From NCBI GenBank assembly GCA_021779955.1, contig JAJXZS010000002.1, forward strand, positions 1 to 33,901: DNA of 33,901 bases. Direction: 5' to 3'. This stretch comes from Chloroflexota bacterium. Lineage in GTDB: Bacteria; Chloroflexota; Anaerolineae; Anaerolineales; Anaerolineaceae. The translations under genes and the position numbers were made by a program. This document shows positions 13,919 through 21,265 of this stretch, piece after piece; within the stretch, counting starts at the first letter, position 1, and every line of letters begins with the position of its first letter. The notes beneath the pieces were generated by a model, which worked only from the letters and a program-made list of their open reading frames with translations, was not told the origin of the DNA and did not search any database.

Positions 13919-15304
13919 ATGAAACCTACACCAGGTGAAACCTTACGGGCAGCTCGTGAAGAAAAGCAGCTAACTTTATTGCAGGCTGCTCAAAGCACGA
14001 ACATCAAGGTCGACTTCCTTCGTGCTCTCGAAGAAGACCATATGGATGCGATTCCCTCAACAGCTCAATACCGGGGTTTCGTGCGCCTGTATGCGGGCTA
14101 TCTCGGACTCGATCCACAAAGTGTGCTGCCTGTCGAGAAGCATGAACCTGCTCCGCAAGACACTGGAGCTCCCGAACCGATCGAACCGACGCTTGACAGC
14201 GCGTTTCATCCGGTCAAGCCCGTGCGTGCAATCGAAGCCTTGACAGGACTGACCTCGAAGCTTGCCGAAAAACTACCCGCCAGGTTCAAAAAACCTGTAG
14301 GTGTTGAGGTCGAACAGGGCTCATCTGCCGGACTCGGGGAAGGCAAGGGTTCGAACGCATCGACGTTGATCCTGGAAGATATTGGCAGGACGCTCGAACA
14401 GCAGCGTGAAGCCCTTGGCCTTTCGCGCGCCGATGTTGAACGCCAGACGCGGATTCGCGAGTTTTATATCTATGCCCTTGAAAGGGGCAAGCTGCAGGAT
14501 CTGCCTTCGACGGTTCAGGGTCGCGGGATGCTCGGTAATTACGCTGAATTCATGAATCTCGATTCTGATGCGCTCCAGCTTCGCTTCGCTGAAGCCCTGC
14601 AACAGCGAAGGCTCGAATTGATGGCCGCAGAAAACCTGAATACCACGCTGGCCGGCCCCAATTCACGGGTGGTCAAGAAGGTACCTGCCTGGCGCAAGTT
14701 TGTCACGCCCGATATGCTCCTCAGCGGCGGGTTATTCATTGGCATGTTCGTGATCATCTTTTGGGGCGCCATGCAGGTGATCAAATCTGGCAACGTTCAA
14801 CCCACCCAGGACATCGCTTCGATTTCCGATATCCTGAGTCAGTCGACGACGCCTGGCGAAGTTACAGGAGGTATCGTAGAAGCTACAGCCACCCCGACAG
14901 GTACAGTTGCCCCAAACACCGAACAAGCCTCTACCTCGGTGGGTAGCGGTCCTGTGCAGGTGGTTGTGATCGCCCGTTCACGCGCATACCTGCGCATCAC
15001 TGCCGATAATGTGGTTGCTTTCGATGGGCGCATCACACCTGGAAATGTGTATACTTTTTCGGCAAATCGCTCCATCCTGCTTCTTTCCGGTGATGCTGCC
15101 GCAATTCAGGTCATTTACAATCAGGAAGACCAGGGCGTGCTGGGCAGCACTGGTCAGGTCGTTTCCATCGATTACACTCTGGACGGGATCATCACCCCGA
15201 CTCCGCAATTTACGGCTACACCTTCTTTGACGCCCGTACCAACTTACACCCCCGAGCCTTCTGCGACGCCGACAGTCACGTTTACTCCTTCGCCTACTCC
15301 TTGA
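13919..15304 (+). CDS. RodZ-like membrane protein with two helix-turn-helix domains
   Basis: Two HTH_25-type domains lie in tandem: ~5-70 (GETLRAAREEKQLTLLQAAQ and RALEEDHMDAIPSTAQYRGF) and ~155-220 (GRTLEQQREALGLSRADVERQ and LERGKLQDLPSTVQGRGMLG). RodZ normally has one. One transmembrane helix follows (about 265-287, MLLSGGLFIGMFVIIFWGAM). Outside the membrane is a beta domain of the RodZ C-terminal type (VQVVVIARSRAYLRITADNV, GRITPGNVYTFSANRSI). A Thr/Pro-rich tail ends the protein. RodZ links MreB filaments to the wall-building complex; here the role is inferred from domains. No good ribosome-binding site is seen before ATG 13919 or ATG 13904. rimO starts 1 nt after the stop, so the two are probably coupled. 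Confidence 0.85.
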   Translation: MKPTPGETLRAAREEKQLTLLQAAQSTNIKVDFLRALEEDHMDAIPSTAQYRGFVRLYAGYLGLDPQSVLPVEKHEPAPQDTGAPEPIEPTLDSAFHPVKPVRAIEALTGLTSKLAEKLPARFKKPVGVEVEQGSSAGLGEGKGSNASTLILEDIGRTLEQQREALGLSRADVERQTRIREFYIYALERGKLQDLPSTVQGRGMLGNYAEFMNLDSDALQLRFAEALQQRRLELMAAENLNTTLAGPNSRVVKKVPAWRKFVTPDMLLSGGLFIGMFVIIFWGAMQVIKSGNVQPTQDIASISDILSQSTTPGEVTGGIVEATATPTGTVAPNTEQASTSVGSGPVQVVVIARSRAYLRITADNVVAFDGRITPGNVYTFSANRSILLLSGDAAAIQVIYNQEDQGVLGSTGQVVSIDYTLDGIITPTPQFTATPSLTPVPTYTPEPSATPTVTFTPSPTP

Positions 15305-15305
15305 T

Positions 15306-16637
15306 ATGAAAATTAGAGAGAATTCTTTTTACCTGATATCCCTGGGTTGCGCCAAGAACACAGTGGATTCTGAATCGATGGGCAGCTTGCTGCAACAGGG
15401 AGGTTATCGCGCTGTTGGTAAGCCCGAAGCGGCCGAAGTGCTCATTGTCAACACCTGCGGATTCATTCAGCAAGCACGCGACGAGTCGATCGAAGTGTTA
15501 CGCGAGCTAGCTGGGACGAAGAAGAAAGGCCAGATGCTTATCGCTGCCGGCTGCCTGCCTGAGCGATATCGTGAGTATATTTCGTCCAGGGTCGAAGGCA
15601 TCGACGGATTCATCGGCACACGGCGCTGGATGGATATTCTTGACCTGGTGGGCGAGTTGCATGGCAACAACCAGGGTCCGCGCTACCATCTGCCCGAAGC
15701 AACAACAGTGGGCAGGGATGAAAAAGGCGTACTGCGGGCTGCAGTGCAGGGAACCAGCGCGTATCTAAAGATCGCTGACGGTTGCCGCCATCTTTGCGCC
15801 TTTTGCTCGATTCCACTGATCAAAGGCACTACTGTCAGCCGTCCCATGGAGACGATAGTCAAAGAGGCAGTCCAACTCCAGGAGATGGGCGTCAAGGAGC
15901 TGATCCTGCTGGCCCAGGATACCACCGATTACGGCTACGACCTGGGGGTGAAGGATGGCCTCTCCCTGCTCTTGGATCAGATGCTCCCACAAATCCCAAA
16001 AATTCCCTGGCTGCGGATCCTTTATGCGTATCCCGGGTTGGTGAGCGACCGCCTGATCGATACCATGGCCAGCCATGCCCAGATGCTGCATTACCTGGAT
16101 ATTCCGCTCCAGCATGCCTCTCCACGCTTGCTCAAATCGATGAAACGGCCTGCGAACATGGAATGGGTCTATGCGACGATCGGCAGAATGCGTAAAGCCA
16201 TGCCCGACCTTGCACTGCGAACGACATTTATTGTTGGCTACCCAGGAGAATCGGAAGCTGATTTTCAGATGCTGCTCGACTTCGTCAAAGAGATCGAGTT
16301 CGATCACTTTGGGGTATTTCCTTTCTCGTTCGAGGCGGGAGCTGCCAGTGAGCCGTTGGGCGACCCGATCCCTGATAGGGTTAAGCAGGAGCGTGTCGAA
16401 CGCCTGATGCAGGCACAGGAGGCCATTTCACTGCGCAAAAATCAGGCGTGGATTGGAAAACGTTTGCAGGTGCTGATCGAAGGGGAGAACGATGGGATTT
16501 CAGTGGGTAGATCTTATCGCGATGCTCCAGAGATCGATGGGTTGGTCGTTGTCGAAGATAAGATCGCTATCGGAGAACTGGCGAACGTACAGGTCACTGG
16601 CGCGCTTGTGCACGATCTGATGGCAAAGGCAATATAA
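15306..16637 (+). CDS. rimO: Ribosomal protein S12 methylthiotransferase RimO
   Basis: This radical-SAM enzyme adds a methylthio group to the conserved aspartate of ribosomal protein S12. The N-terminal domain holds the auxiliary cluster cysteines C15 (SLGCAKNTVDSE), C51 (NTCGFI) and C83 (AAGCLPE). The radical-SAM cluster is C160, C164, C167 (DGCRHLCAFCSIP). IVGYPGESEADF and the C-terminal TRAM-like region (LIEGENDGISVGRSYRDAPEIDG) complete the family. The sequence TVDSE near the start favours RimO over MiaB. Length is 443 residues, normal. ATG 15306 is 1 nt after the RodZ-like stop and lacks its own clear ribosome-binding site. Placement next to a RodZ-like gene is common in several phyla. 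Confidence 0.93.
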   Translation: MKIRENSFYLISLGCAKNTVDSESMGSLLQQGGYRAVGKPEAAEVLIVNTCGFIQQARDESIEVLRELAGTKKKGQMLIAAGCLPERYREYISSRVEGIDGFIGTRRWMDILDLVGELHGNNQGPRYHLPEATTVGRDEKGVLRAAVQGTSAYLKIADGCRHLCAFCSIPLIKGTTVSRPMETIVKEAVQLQEMGVKELILLAQDTTDYGYDLGVKDGLSLLLDQMLPQIPKIPWLRILYAYPGLVSDRLIDTMASHAQMLHYLDIPLQHASPRLLKSMKRPANMEWVYATIGRMRKAMPDLALRTTFIVGYPGESEADFQMLLDFVKEIEFDHFGVFPFSFEAGAASEPLGDPIPDRVKQERVERLMQAQEAISLRKNQAWIGKRLQVLIEGENDGISVGRSYRDAPEIDGLVVVEDKIAIGELANVQVTGALVHDLMAKAI

Positions 16638-16640
16638 GGA

Positions 16641-16663
16641 AACAGGTCCTTTTTGGACCTGTT
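16641..16663. terminator. Hairpin between convergent rimO and TPR-like gene
   Basis: AACAGGTCC - TTTTT - GGACCTGTT forms a perfect 9-bp stem 3 nt after the rimO stop and 7 nt from the stop of the opposite gene. It is probably bidirectional. It has no long T-run after either arm, so efficiency is uncertain. Confidence 0.6.
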
Positions 16664-16670
16664 CCATCGA

Positions 16671-17693
16671 TTAAGGGTTTGGTGTCGGGGTAGTGGGGTT
16701 GTTCTCGCAATCGCTGCGGGCTTGATTCAGTTTATCGATGATTGACTGCGAATTCGTGACCTGGTTACTCGCCTCGTACTTCTGGACAGCGCCGCAGAAA
16801 TCACCCGTGGCGACCAGTTGATCTCCCCAGTTCGTCAATGCATCTGCGTAGCGCATTCTAACTGACATGCCTGAATAATCGATCATATCAGGCACCATGT
16901 TGTTGAGCTGTGAGAAATAGATGATGACCTTTTCCCAGTTGAGACCCCACCAGCTTGCGCCGGTGATGTACATGGTTGCCCAGGTTCGATAAGATTCTGC
17001 GTCCTGATCGATGGGGCCCATTTGTTCAGCTTGTGAAAAATCATACAGGCCAACTTCGAGATTACCTTGCTTGATCTGGTTGATACCCGCATTCCGCAAT
17101 GCGGCGTAGAACATGTCGTCGACTTTCATTGCTTCATAGGTCGGGTCAACATCGCGAATTGCGTGCACGGTTACAATCAAATTGTCCCATTCCTGGTTGG
17201 CGTATTGTGCCTGTGCGTTTTTGAAGAGATCTTCAACTGCTCCAGTATCCACTATTGGCACAGGGGTGATCGGTACGGGGGTAGGGGTAACAACCACAGG
17301 TTGCGAACTCGTCGCAATCGCAGTAAGGATCTCAGCCAGCTTTTGATCAGCACCCGGGAACTCGGGGTAGATGGTGAGCACATATTCGAGCCGGTTGCGG
17401 GCAGTTGCAAGCTTGCCATTCTTTTGATCGACGAGAGCAAGCTCGTACTGCGTCGTTGCAGCTACATACCGTTCCTCTTCCTGGGCGGCAATCCGTTTTT
17501 GGATCGCCAAACCGTAACCTATGGCAGACCCGGCGATTGTCAGGAGCAGGACCCCCAAAATTCCGAGAAGGATCCAGCGTGTACGTCTGGGTTTGACTTT
17601 TAATGGCAAATTCTCCGATTCAGGCTGCGAAGAATCGGTCTGACCGGCATCAGCCGGAACAGGCGCGGTAGTATCAACGTTTTTATTGCTCAT
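16671..17693 (-). CDS. Membrane-anchored TPR-like repeat protein
   Basis: A charged N-terminal stretch of ~38 residues (ending KVKPRRTR) is followed by one transmembrane helix (about 40-62, WILLGILGVLLLTIAG). A short coiled segment (IQKRIAAQEEERYVAA) and helical repeats come next, with TPR-like spacing: YELALVDQKNGKLATARNRLEYVL, then AQAQYANQEWDNLIVTVHAI, then INQIKQGNLEVGLYDFSQAEQM. A Pro/Thr linker divides the repeats at about 133-150. Most of the 340 residues would lie outside the membrane. I do not recognise a specific family. The start is ATG 17693: a perfect TATAAT ends 6 nt before it, so the mRNA may be leaderless. ATG 17699 is an alternative. murJ is upstream on the same strand. Confidence 0.75.
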   Translation of the reverse strand: MSNKNVDTTAPVPADAGQTDSSQPESENLPLKVKPRRTRWILLGILGVLLLTIAGSAIGYGLAIQKRIAAQEEERYVAATTQYELALVDQKNGKLATARNRLEYVLTIYPEFPGADQKLAEILTAIATSSQPVVVTPTPVPITPVPIVDTGAVEDLFKNAQAQYANQEWDNLIVTVHAIRDVDPTYEAMKVDDMFYAALRNAGINQIKQGNLEVGLYDFSQAEQMGPIDQDAESYRTWATMYITGASWWGLNWEKVIIYFSQLNNMVPDMIDYSGMSVRMRYADALTNWGDQLVATGDFCGAVQKYEASNQVTNSQSIIDKLNQARSDCENNPTTPTPNP

Positions 17694-17699
17694 CCGCAT

Positions 17700-17705
17700 A
17701 TTATA
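17700..17705 (-). promoter_or_regulatory. TATAAT -10 element immediately before the start codon
   Basis: On the minus strand TATAAT (17705-17700) is followed by 6 nt and then ATG 17693. The normal start point for this -10 element would be at or next to the A of that ATG, which predicts a leaderless transcript. No ribosome-binding site lies between. Confidence 0.5.
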
Positions 17706-17742
17706 CCGTAGTTGTTTCTCGTTTTGACGGTGGAGGAGAAGA

Positions 17743-19281
17743 TCAAAGGTGAAGCAAGAGCTTCATTTCTTTCCACACAAGAGGGATGCTGACGACAAAT
17801 CCGATGATCATCGGGAGTGTTGCTGCAACGATGGTGGGAGTTCGCGGCTCAAGACCAGTCAAAAGCCCCCAGGTAACTAAACCGGAAACGACAGCAGCGG
17901 CCAGTGCGCGCAAAAGTGTCGAATCGGGGTGAATTTGTATTTTCATTCTTTTGCGCAGCAAAATCAAGAGCAAGACGGCTTCACCCGTGAATACAAGCGA
18001 ATCGGTGATGGCGATACCCGTTGCGCCAAGAGGTCTGTAAAGCAAGCTGCCGAGAATGGCGTAGAAGCACGCATTGAGTGCGGCTGTGATTAGCGGGATG
18101 ACGGCATTCTGGCGAGCGAGGAAAGCCCTGGCACTGACTTCTTTTAGCGAATGGCCGAGCAGCCCGCCAAGGAATGCAGCCGTGACATAGGTGAGCAGCC
18201 GTGTGCCATCAGCGCCAAAATTGAATGCCATGCCGAGCAGCGGACTCAGTCCGACGGCGAGCGCAGCAGCAATGGGCAGACAGAGAGCGATCAGTACCCT
18301 GGCTGCTTTCTCGATGGTCACCCTGAATTCTTCTGTCCTTTCGGTGGCAAATTGCTCGGATAGCGTTGGCAACAAGGCGGTGCCAATGGCTGTGCCAATC
18401 AACGTCTCGGGGACTTGCTGGACCATCCAACCGTAGGTTAGCGCAGTAACCGAGCCCGCCGCGAGCCTGGATGCCAGGTTATCGCGGATGAGAAAGATCA
18501 ACTGGATGAAAAAGATTGTGACCAGGCGGGGACCCATCAGGCGAAGGACTTTACGAACTTCAGGTGTTCTCAGGCCAAGGCTGAGCGTCCAGTGGAACTG
18601 GAATTTTATCAGGCCGGGAACCTGGATCAGCAAGTGTAAAAGAGCGCCAATGATGACGCCATAGACCAATCCGGATACGCCCAGATTGTATGCTGGTAAA
18701 GTAAGCGGCCCGAAGGTGTAGCCCTGGGCGGGGGAAAGGATCGTCACGCCAAAAATCTGGCCGAAATTGTAGAAGATAGGCGCGAGGGCGGGGAGCAGGA
18801 AATGCTGATTCGCCTGCAATCCTGCCATGACCAGACCGCTGATGGAGAAGATCAGCGTGGCGATCAGGTTGAGGCGCATGAGCCAGATGACCAGGTCTTG
18901 CTGGCTGGGGGTGAAGCCGGGTGCAATGCCGATCTCCGCTTTGACCATGGGTGTGGCAAAGATTGCCACGAGGACTGAAAGGCCGGCAGTCACCAGGAAG
19001 GCAAGGTTGGCGATTCTGCTGAACAAAGTCCAGGCAGGTCTGCGTCCGGAAAGAGTCAGCACCTCGGAGAGGACAGGGATGAAGGCGATCGCCAGCGCCC
19101 CGCCTGAAATGAGGGCAAAGAGGAGATCGGGGACGTTATTGGCCACATTGAAGGCGTCCAATTGGGGGGAGAGACCGAACTGACGTGCGATCAGAACCTG
19201 GCGCAAAATCGCTGCCAGCTTGTCGACCAGGAAAAGAGAGCTAAGGAGTAATGCAATCCGTGTGAGCCGTGTAGTTTTCAA
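17743..19281 (-). CDS. murJ: Lipid II flippase MurJ
   Basis: MurJ (MviN family, MOP superfamily) flips the peptidoglycan precursor lipid II across the membrane. The 512-residue protein has about 14 hydrophobic helices. It shows family stretches KLAAILRQVLIARQFGLSPQLDAFNVA, spanning residues ~21-47, and SGGALAIAFIPVLSE, QVPETLIGTAIGTALLPTLSE and LKEVSARAFLARQNAVIPL. The start is TTG 19281, with AAGG about 7 nt upstream; no ATG fits better. With the RodZ-like protein nearby, this region has two cell-wall genes. It is divergent from rsmI and followed by the TPR-like gene 50 nt downstream. Confidence 0.92.
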   Translation of the reverse strand: MKTTRLTRIALLLSSLFLVDKLAAILRQVLIARQFGLSPQLDAFNVANNVPDLLFALISGGALAIAFIPVLSEVLTLSGRRPAWTLFSRIANLAFLVTAGLSVLVAIFATPMVKAEIGIAPGFTPSQQDLVIWLMRLNLIATLIFSISGLVMAGLQANQHFLLPALAPIFYNFGQIFGVTILSPAQGYTFGPLTLPAYNLGVSGLVYGVIIGALLHLLIQVPGLIKFQFHWTLSLGLRTPEVRKVLRLMGPRLVTIFFIQLIFLIRDNLASRLAAGSVTALTYGWMVQQVPETLIGTAIGTALLPTLSEQFATERTEEFRVTIEKAARVLIALCLPIAAALAVGLSPLLGMAFNFGADGTRLLTYVTAAFLGGLLGHSLKEVSARAFLARQNAVIPLITAALNACFYAILGSLLYRPLGATGIAITDSLVFTGEAVLLLILLRKRMKIQIHPDSTLLRALAAAVVSGLVTWGLLTGLEPRTPTIVAATLPMIIGFVVSIPLVWKEMKLLLHL

Positions 19282-19393
19282 GTCAGCCTTGATGCTTGCA
19301 TGAATTTGATGACTTTGGTCGTTTGCTCAAGATAGACTCGTGAAAAGGCTGCCCATCTAGTACAATTCTAACAGAGATACGAAAGGAAATCGG

Positions 19394-20071
19394 ATGACCG
19401 GTAAAGGCACATTATACATTGTTGCAATTCCCATAGGCAATTGGGGGGATATCACTTACAGGGCAGTGGAGACGATCAATGCCTGCGATGCGCTTGTGTG
19501 TGAAGAGTTTAAGCCGGGGAGCACTCTGCTCAAAAAGCTTGACATCGAGAAGAAAGAAATCGTGCTGCTCAACGAGCATAACGAGCCTGAGCAGGCGGCC
19601 GATCTGTTGGTGAGGCTGCTGAACGGCCAGTCGCTGGCGCTCGTCTCTGATGCGGGTACACCTGTGTTTTCAGATCCTGGGCATTATCTTATTCAACTGG
19701 CTGCCAGCTCTGGGATCACGGTCTCGCCCATCCCCGGGGCGAGCTCGCTGATGGCAGCTCTGTCTGTGCTTGATTTTCACCTTGAGAAGTTTGTCTTTGG
19801 CGGATTTCTACCGCGCGACCCCGATGCGCGCAAGCGTGACCTGGCGCGTTACAGGTCGATGCGCATGCCGCTGGTATTGATGGATACCCCCTATCGGCTT
19901 GGCGCTTTGCTCGATGACGTGGTCAAGGTGTTTGGCAAGGAAGTGCCCGTAACGGTGGCGTATGATCTGACGCTGCCCACCGAAACCATCTACCGTGGCG
20001 GCGCGGCAGAGGTGCGCAAGCAGGTCGGCCCGCGAAAGGGAGAGTTCATCATGATTGTGGGGAATATGTAA
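19394..20071 (+). CDS. rsmI: 16S rRNA 2'-O-ribose methyltransferase RsmI (short form)
   Basis: RsmI methylates the ribose of C1402 in 16S rRNA using SAM. Family motifs are GTLYIVAIPIGNWGDITYRA, EEFKPGSTLLKKL, LVSDAGTPVFSDPG and PIPGASSLMAALSVL, which form the tetrapyrrole-methylase fold. At 225 residues it is shorter than the usual ~280 and lacks the C-terminal helical extension, so it may be a short RsmI or a related methylase. In place of the usual FxGFLP is VFGGFLPRDPDARKRDL, which is close to it. ATG 19394 follows AAAGGAAA. Confidence 0.82.
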   Translation: MTGKGTLYIVAIPIGNWGDITYRAVETINACDALVCEEFKPGSTLLKKLDIEKKEIVLLNEHNEPEQAADLLVRLLNGQSLALVSDAGTPVFSDPGHYLIQLAASSGITVSPIPGASSLMAALSVLDFHLEKFVFGGFLPRDPDARKRDLARYRSMRMPLVLMDTPYRLGALLDDVVKVFGKEVPVTVAYDLTLPTETIYRGGAAEVRKQVGPRKGEFIMIVGNM

Positions 20072-20157
20072 GAGCAGGGAGACGAACTGAATCGAACATG
20101 TGCAAGGGGGTGCTTCCAGCTGTAAGCGGCGATAATTCCAACTGCAATAGCCCGCGT

Positions 20158-20178
20158 AAAGGACTAGACAAGTCCTTT
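20158..20178. repeat. Hairpin in the rsmI-lipoprotein gap
   Basis: AAAGGACT - AGACA - AGTCCTTT is a perfect 8-bp stem with a 5-nt loop, 86 nt after the rsmI stop. It may be a terminator, but its tail (ATAATTAAAG) is not T-rich. The rest of 20072-20419 has no ORF I can support. It does contain AGAAGGAGGTGA (20358-20368 region), a near-perfect Shine-Dalgarno sequence with no start codon at normal spacing. Confidence 0.5.
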
Positions 20179-20419
20179 ATAATTAAAGCAAGGGAACGCT
20201 GATTTAGAGGGTGTCTGCCGGTCTCCTTTACTCAATTTCCATTGGACTCTGATTATTTGTAGACATATTCGGGGAGGCAAAAGGCAGAGCCGGCCTGTTT
20301 GCCAGATATTGATGCTTGAGGGTTCAAAGCTTTAACCGCAGGACCTGTGTAATAAAAGAAGGAGGTGAATCCCAAACAATTTCAGCCAACCCTTGTTTTC
20401 ATTCGAAAGGGGAACAAAA

Positions 20420-20728
20420 ATGAAAAAGATATTGATCGTCTTGATCGTCTTCATTGTTGCCATATTGCTTGCGGCATGCGTGCCGACTGAACCCAGGGGT
20501 ATGCTTCCATATTGCCAGGATCAATACGAGTTGCTTCTGCTACAAGACCCTAATTTCCCCAAAGCTTTCATAGGATACTGCGTGTCTTCCATGCAAACAG
20601 GAAAGTACACTGCTTACCAGCCATTGTGCAATTATGAACCCTTGTGGGGGATGATCGAGGAGTCCATCCCAGGAGTCACCATTACGTCGAAGAGCGAATG
20701 TCTCCAATACTTTGCGGGCTTGGAGTGA
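20420..20728 (+). CDS. Small cysteine-containing lipoprotein
   Basis: The 102-residue product has a lipoprotein signal peptide: MKK, a hydrophobic stretch (ILIVLIVFIVAILL) and the lipobox LAAC with C20. The mature part of ~83 residues has four more cysteines (YCQDQ, GYCVSS, LCNYEP, SECLQY), which suggests disulfides outside the membrane. Aromatic and acidic residues are frequent. I do not recognise the family. ATG 20420 follows AAAGGGGA at about 7 nt; the TTG upstream at 20393 is rejected. The gene is bounded by a long leader upstream and the tRNA-derived repeats downstream. Confidence 0.75.
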   Translation: MKKILIVLIVFIVAILLAACVPTEPRGMLPYCQDQYELLLLQDPNFPKAFIGYCVSSMQTGKYTAYQPLCNYEPLWGMIEESIPGVTITSKSECLQYFAGLE

Positions 20729-20875
20729 TCAAGCCGCAATGACAAAGCGGTCGGCAGCAGAAATTGAGACGCTCTGCCACCTCTTCGATAAAGATTGATA
20801 TTCGAGGTTCTACCCTTGAAATTCCTATTGAGAAGCGATGATTAAGCCTCAATGGGCACTTAGTTTTAACCGAAT

Positions 20876-21125
20876 ACACCGCATTTAGCGGTGTTGTGTC
20901 TGGTGCCTCTTGCGCAGCACCCTGTAAAGGGCACAGAGATTCGAACGCAGTACCCTCAGCGGGTACTCGGGTTTTAAGCAAAAACACCGCATTTAGCGGT
21001 GTTGTGTCTGGTGCCTCTTGCGCAGCACCCTGTAAAGGGCACAGAGATTCGAACGCAGTACGCTCAACGGGTACTCGGGTTTTAAGCAAAAACACCGCAT
21101 TTAGCGGTGTTGTGTCTGGTGCCTC
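20876..21125 (-). repeat. Tandem 108-bp units derived from the tRNA-Glu 3' end and terminator
   Basis: Two full units, 20876-20983 and 20984-21091, differ at only 2 of 108 positions. A third, partial unit (21092-21125) runs into the real tRNA-Glu gene. On the minus strand each unit reads: a T-loop-like GTTCGAATC, then CTCTGTG, then a 22-nt insert, then GAGGCACCA (acceptor end with CCA), then GACAC, then the hairpin ACACCGC-TAAAT-GCGGTGT. In the real tRNA the 22-nt insert is absent. A more decayed copy may lie at about 20855-20875. The units are probably tRNA pseudogene fragments made by tandem duplication. A 36-residue repeat ORF can be read through them but looks spurious. Confidence 0.85.
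21086..21111 (-). terminator. Intrinsic terminator of tRNA-Glu
   Basis: The minus strand reads AACACCGC - TAAAT - GCGGTGTT followed by TTTGC, a perfect stem with a U-rich tail starting 5 nt after the tRNA CCA end. The same hairpin is repeated in the two 108-bp units downstream. Confidence 0.85.
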
Positions 21126-21192
21126 CACAGAGATTCGAACTCTGGTTTTAGCCTTGAAAGGGCTGCGTCCTGGTCCCCTAGACGATGGAGGC
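21117..21192 (-). tRNA. tRNA-Glu (anticodon UUC)
   Basis: The minus strand begins GCCTCCATCGTCTAGGGGA and folds as a cloverleaf. The acceptor arm is GCCTCCA with TGGAGGC. The anticodon loop CTTTCAA carries UUC at its centre. The T arm AGAG-TTCGAAT-CTCT is complete, the discriminator is A, and CCA is encoded. One C-A mismatch closes the anticodon stem. A promoter (TTGACC-N17-TAAAAT) lies upstream and a terminator lies 5 nt downstream, so this is an active single tRNA gene. Confidence 0.95.
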
Positions 21193-21206
21193 GGGTAACG
21201 AAAGAA

Positions 21207-21235
21207 ATTTTATCAGAGGTATGGGTATCGGTCAA
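21207..21235 (-). promoter_or_regulatory. Sigma-70-type promoter of tRNA-Glu
   Basis: On the minus strand TTGACC (21235-21230), a 17-nt spacer and TAAAAT (21212-21207) end 14 nt before the tRNA 5' end. The hexamers and spacing are identical to those before rplI. Confidence 0.8.
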
Positions 21236-21265
21236 GCAATTCTATGAAATTCGTAAAATGCAAAA

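Noticed and set aside
20876-21125. CRISPR-like array
   Set aside because: Units are 108 bp, directly abutting, with no unique spacers, and derive from the adjacent tRNA and terminator.
20682-21128. Minus-strand ORF with 36-residue repeats (EAPDTTPLNAVFLLKTRVPA type)
   Set aside because: It is the translation of the 108-bp tRNA-derived units (108 = 36 x 3) and starts inside the tRNA gene; no ribosome-binding site or domain.
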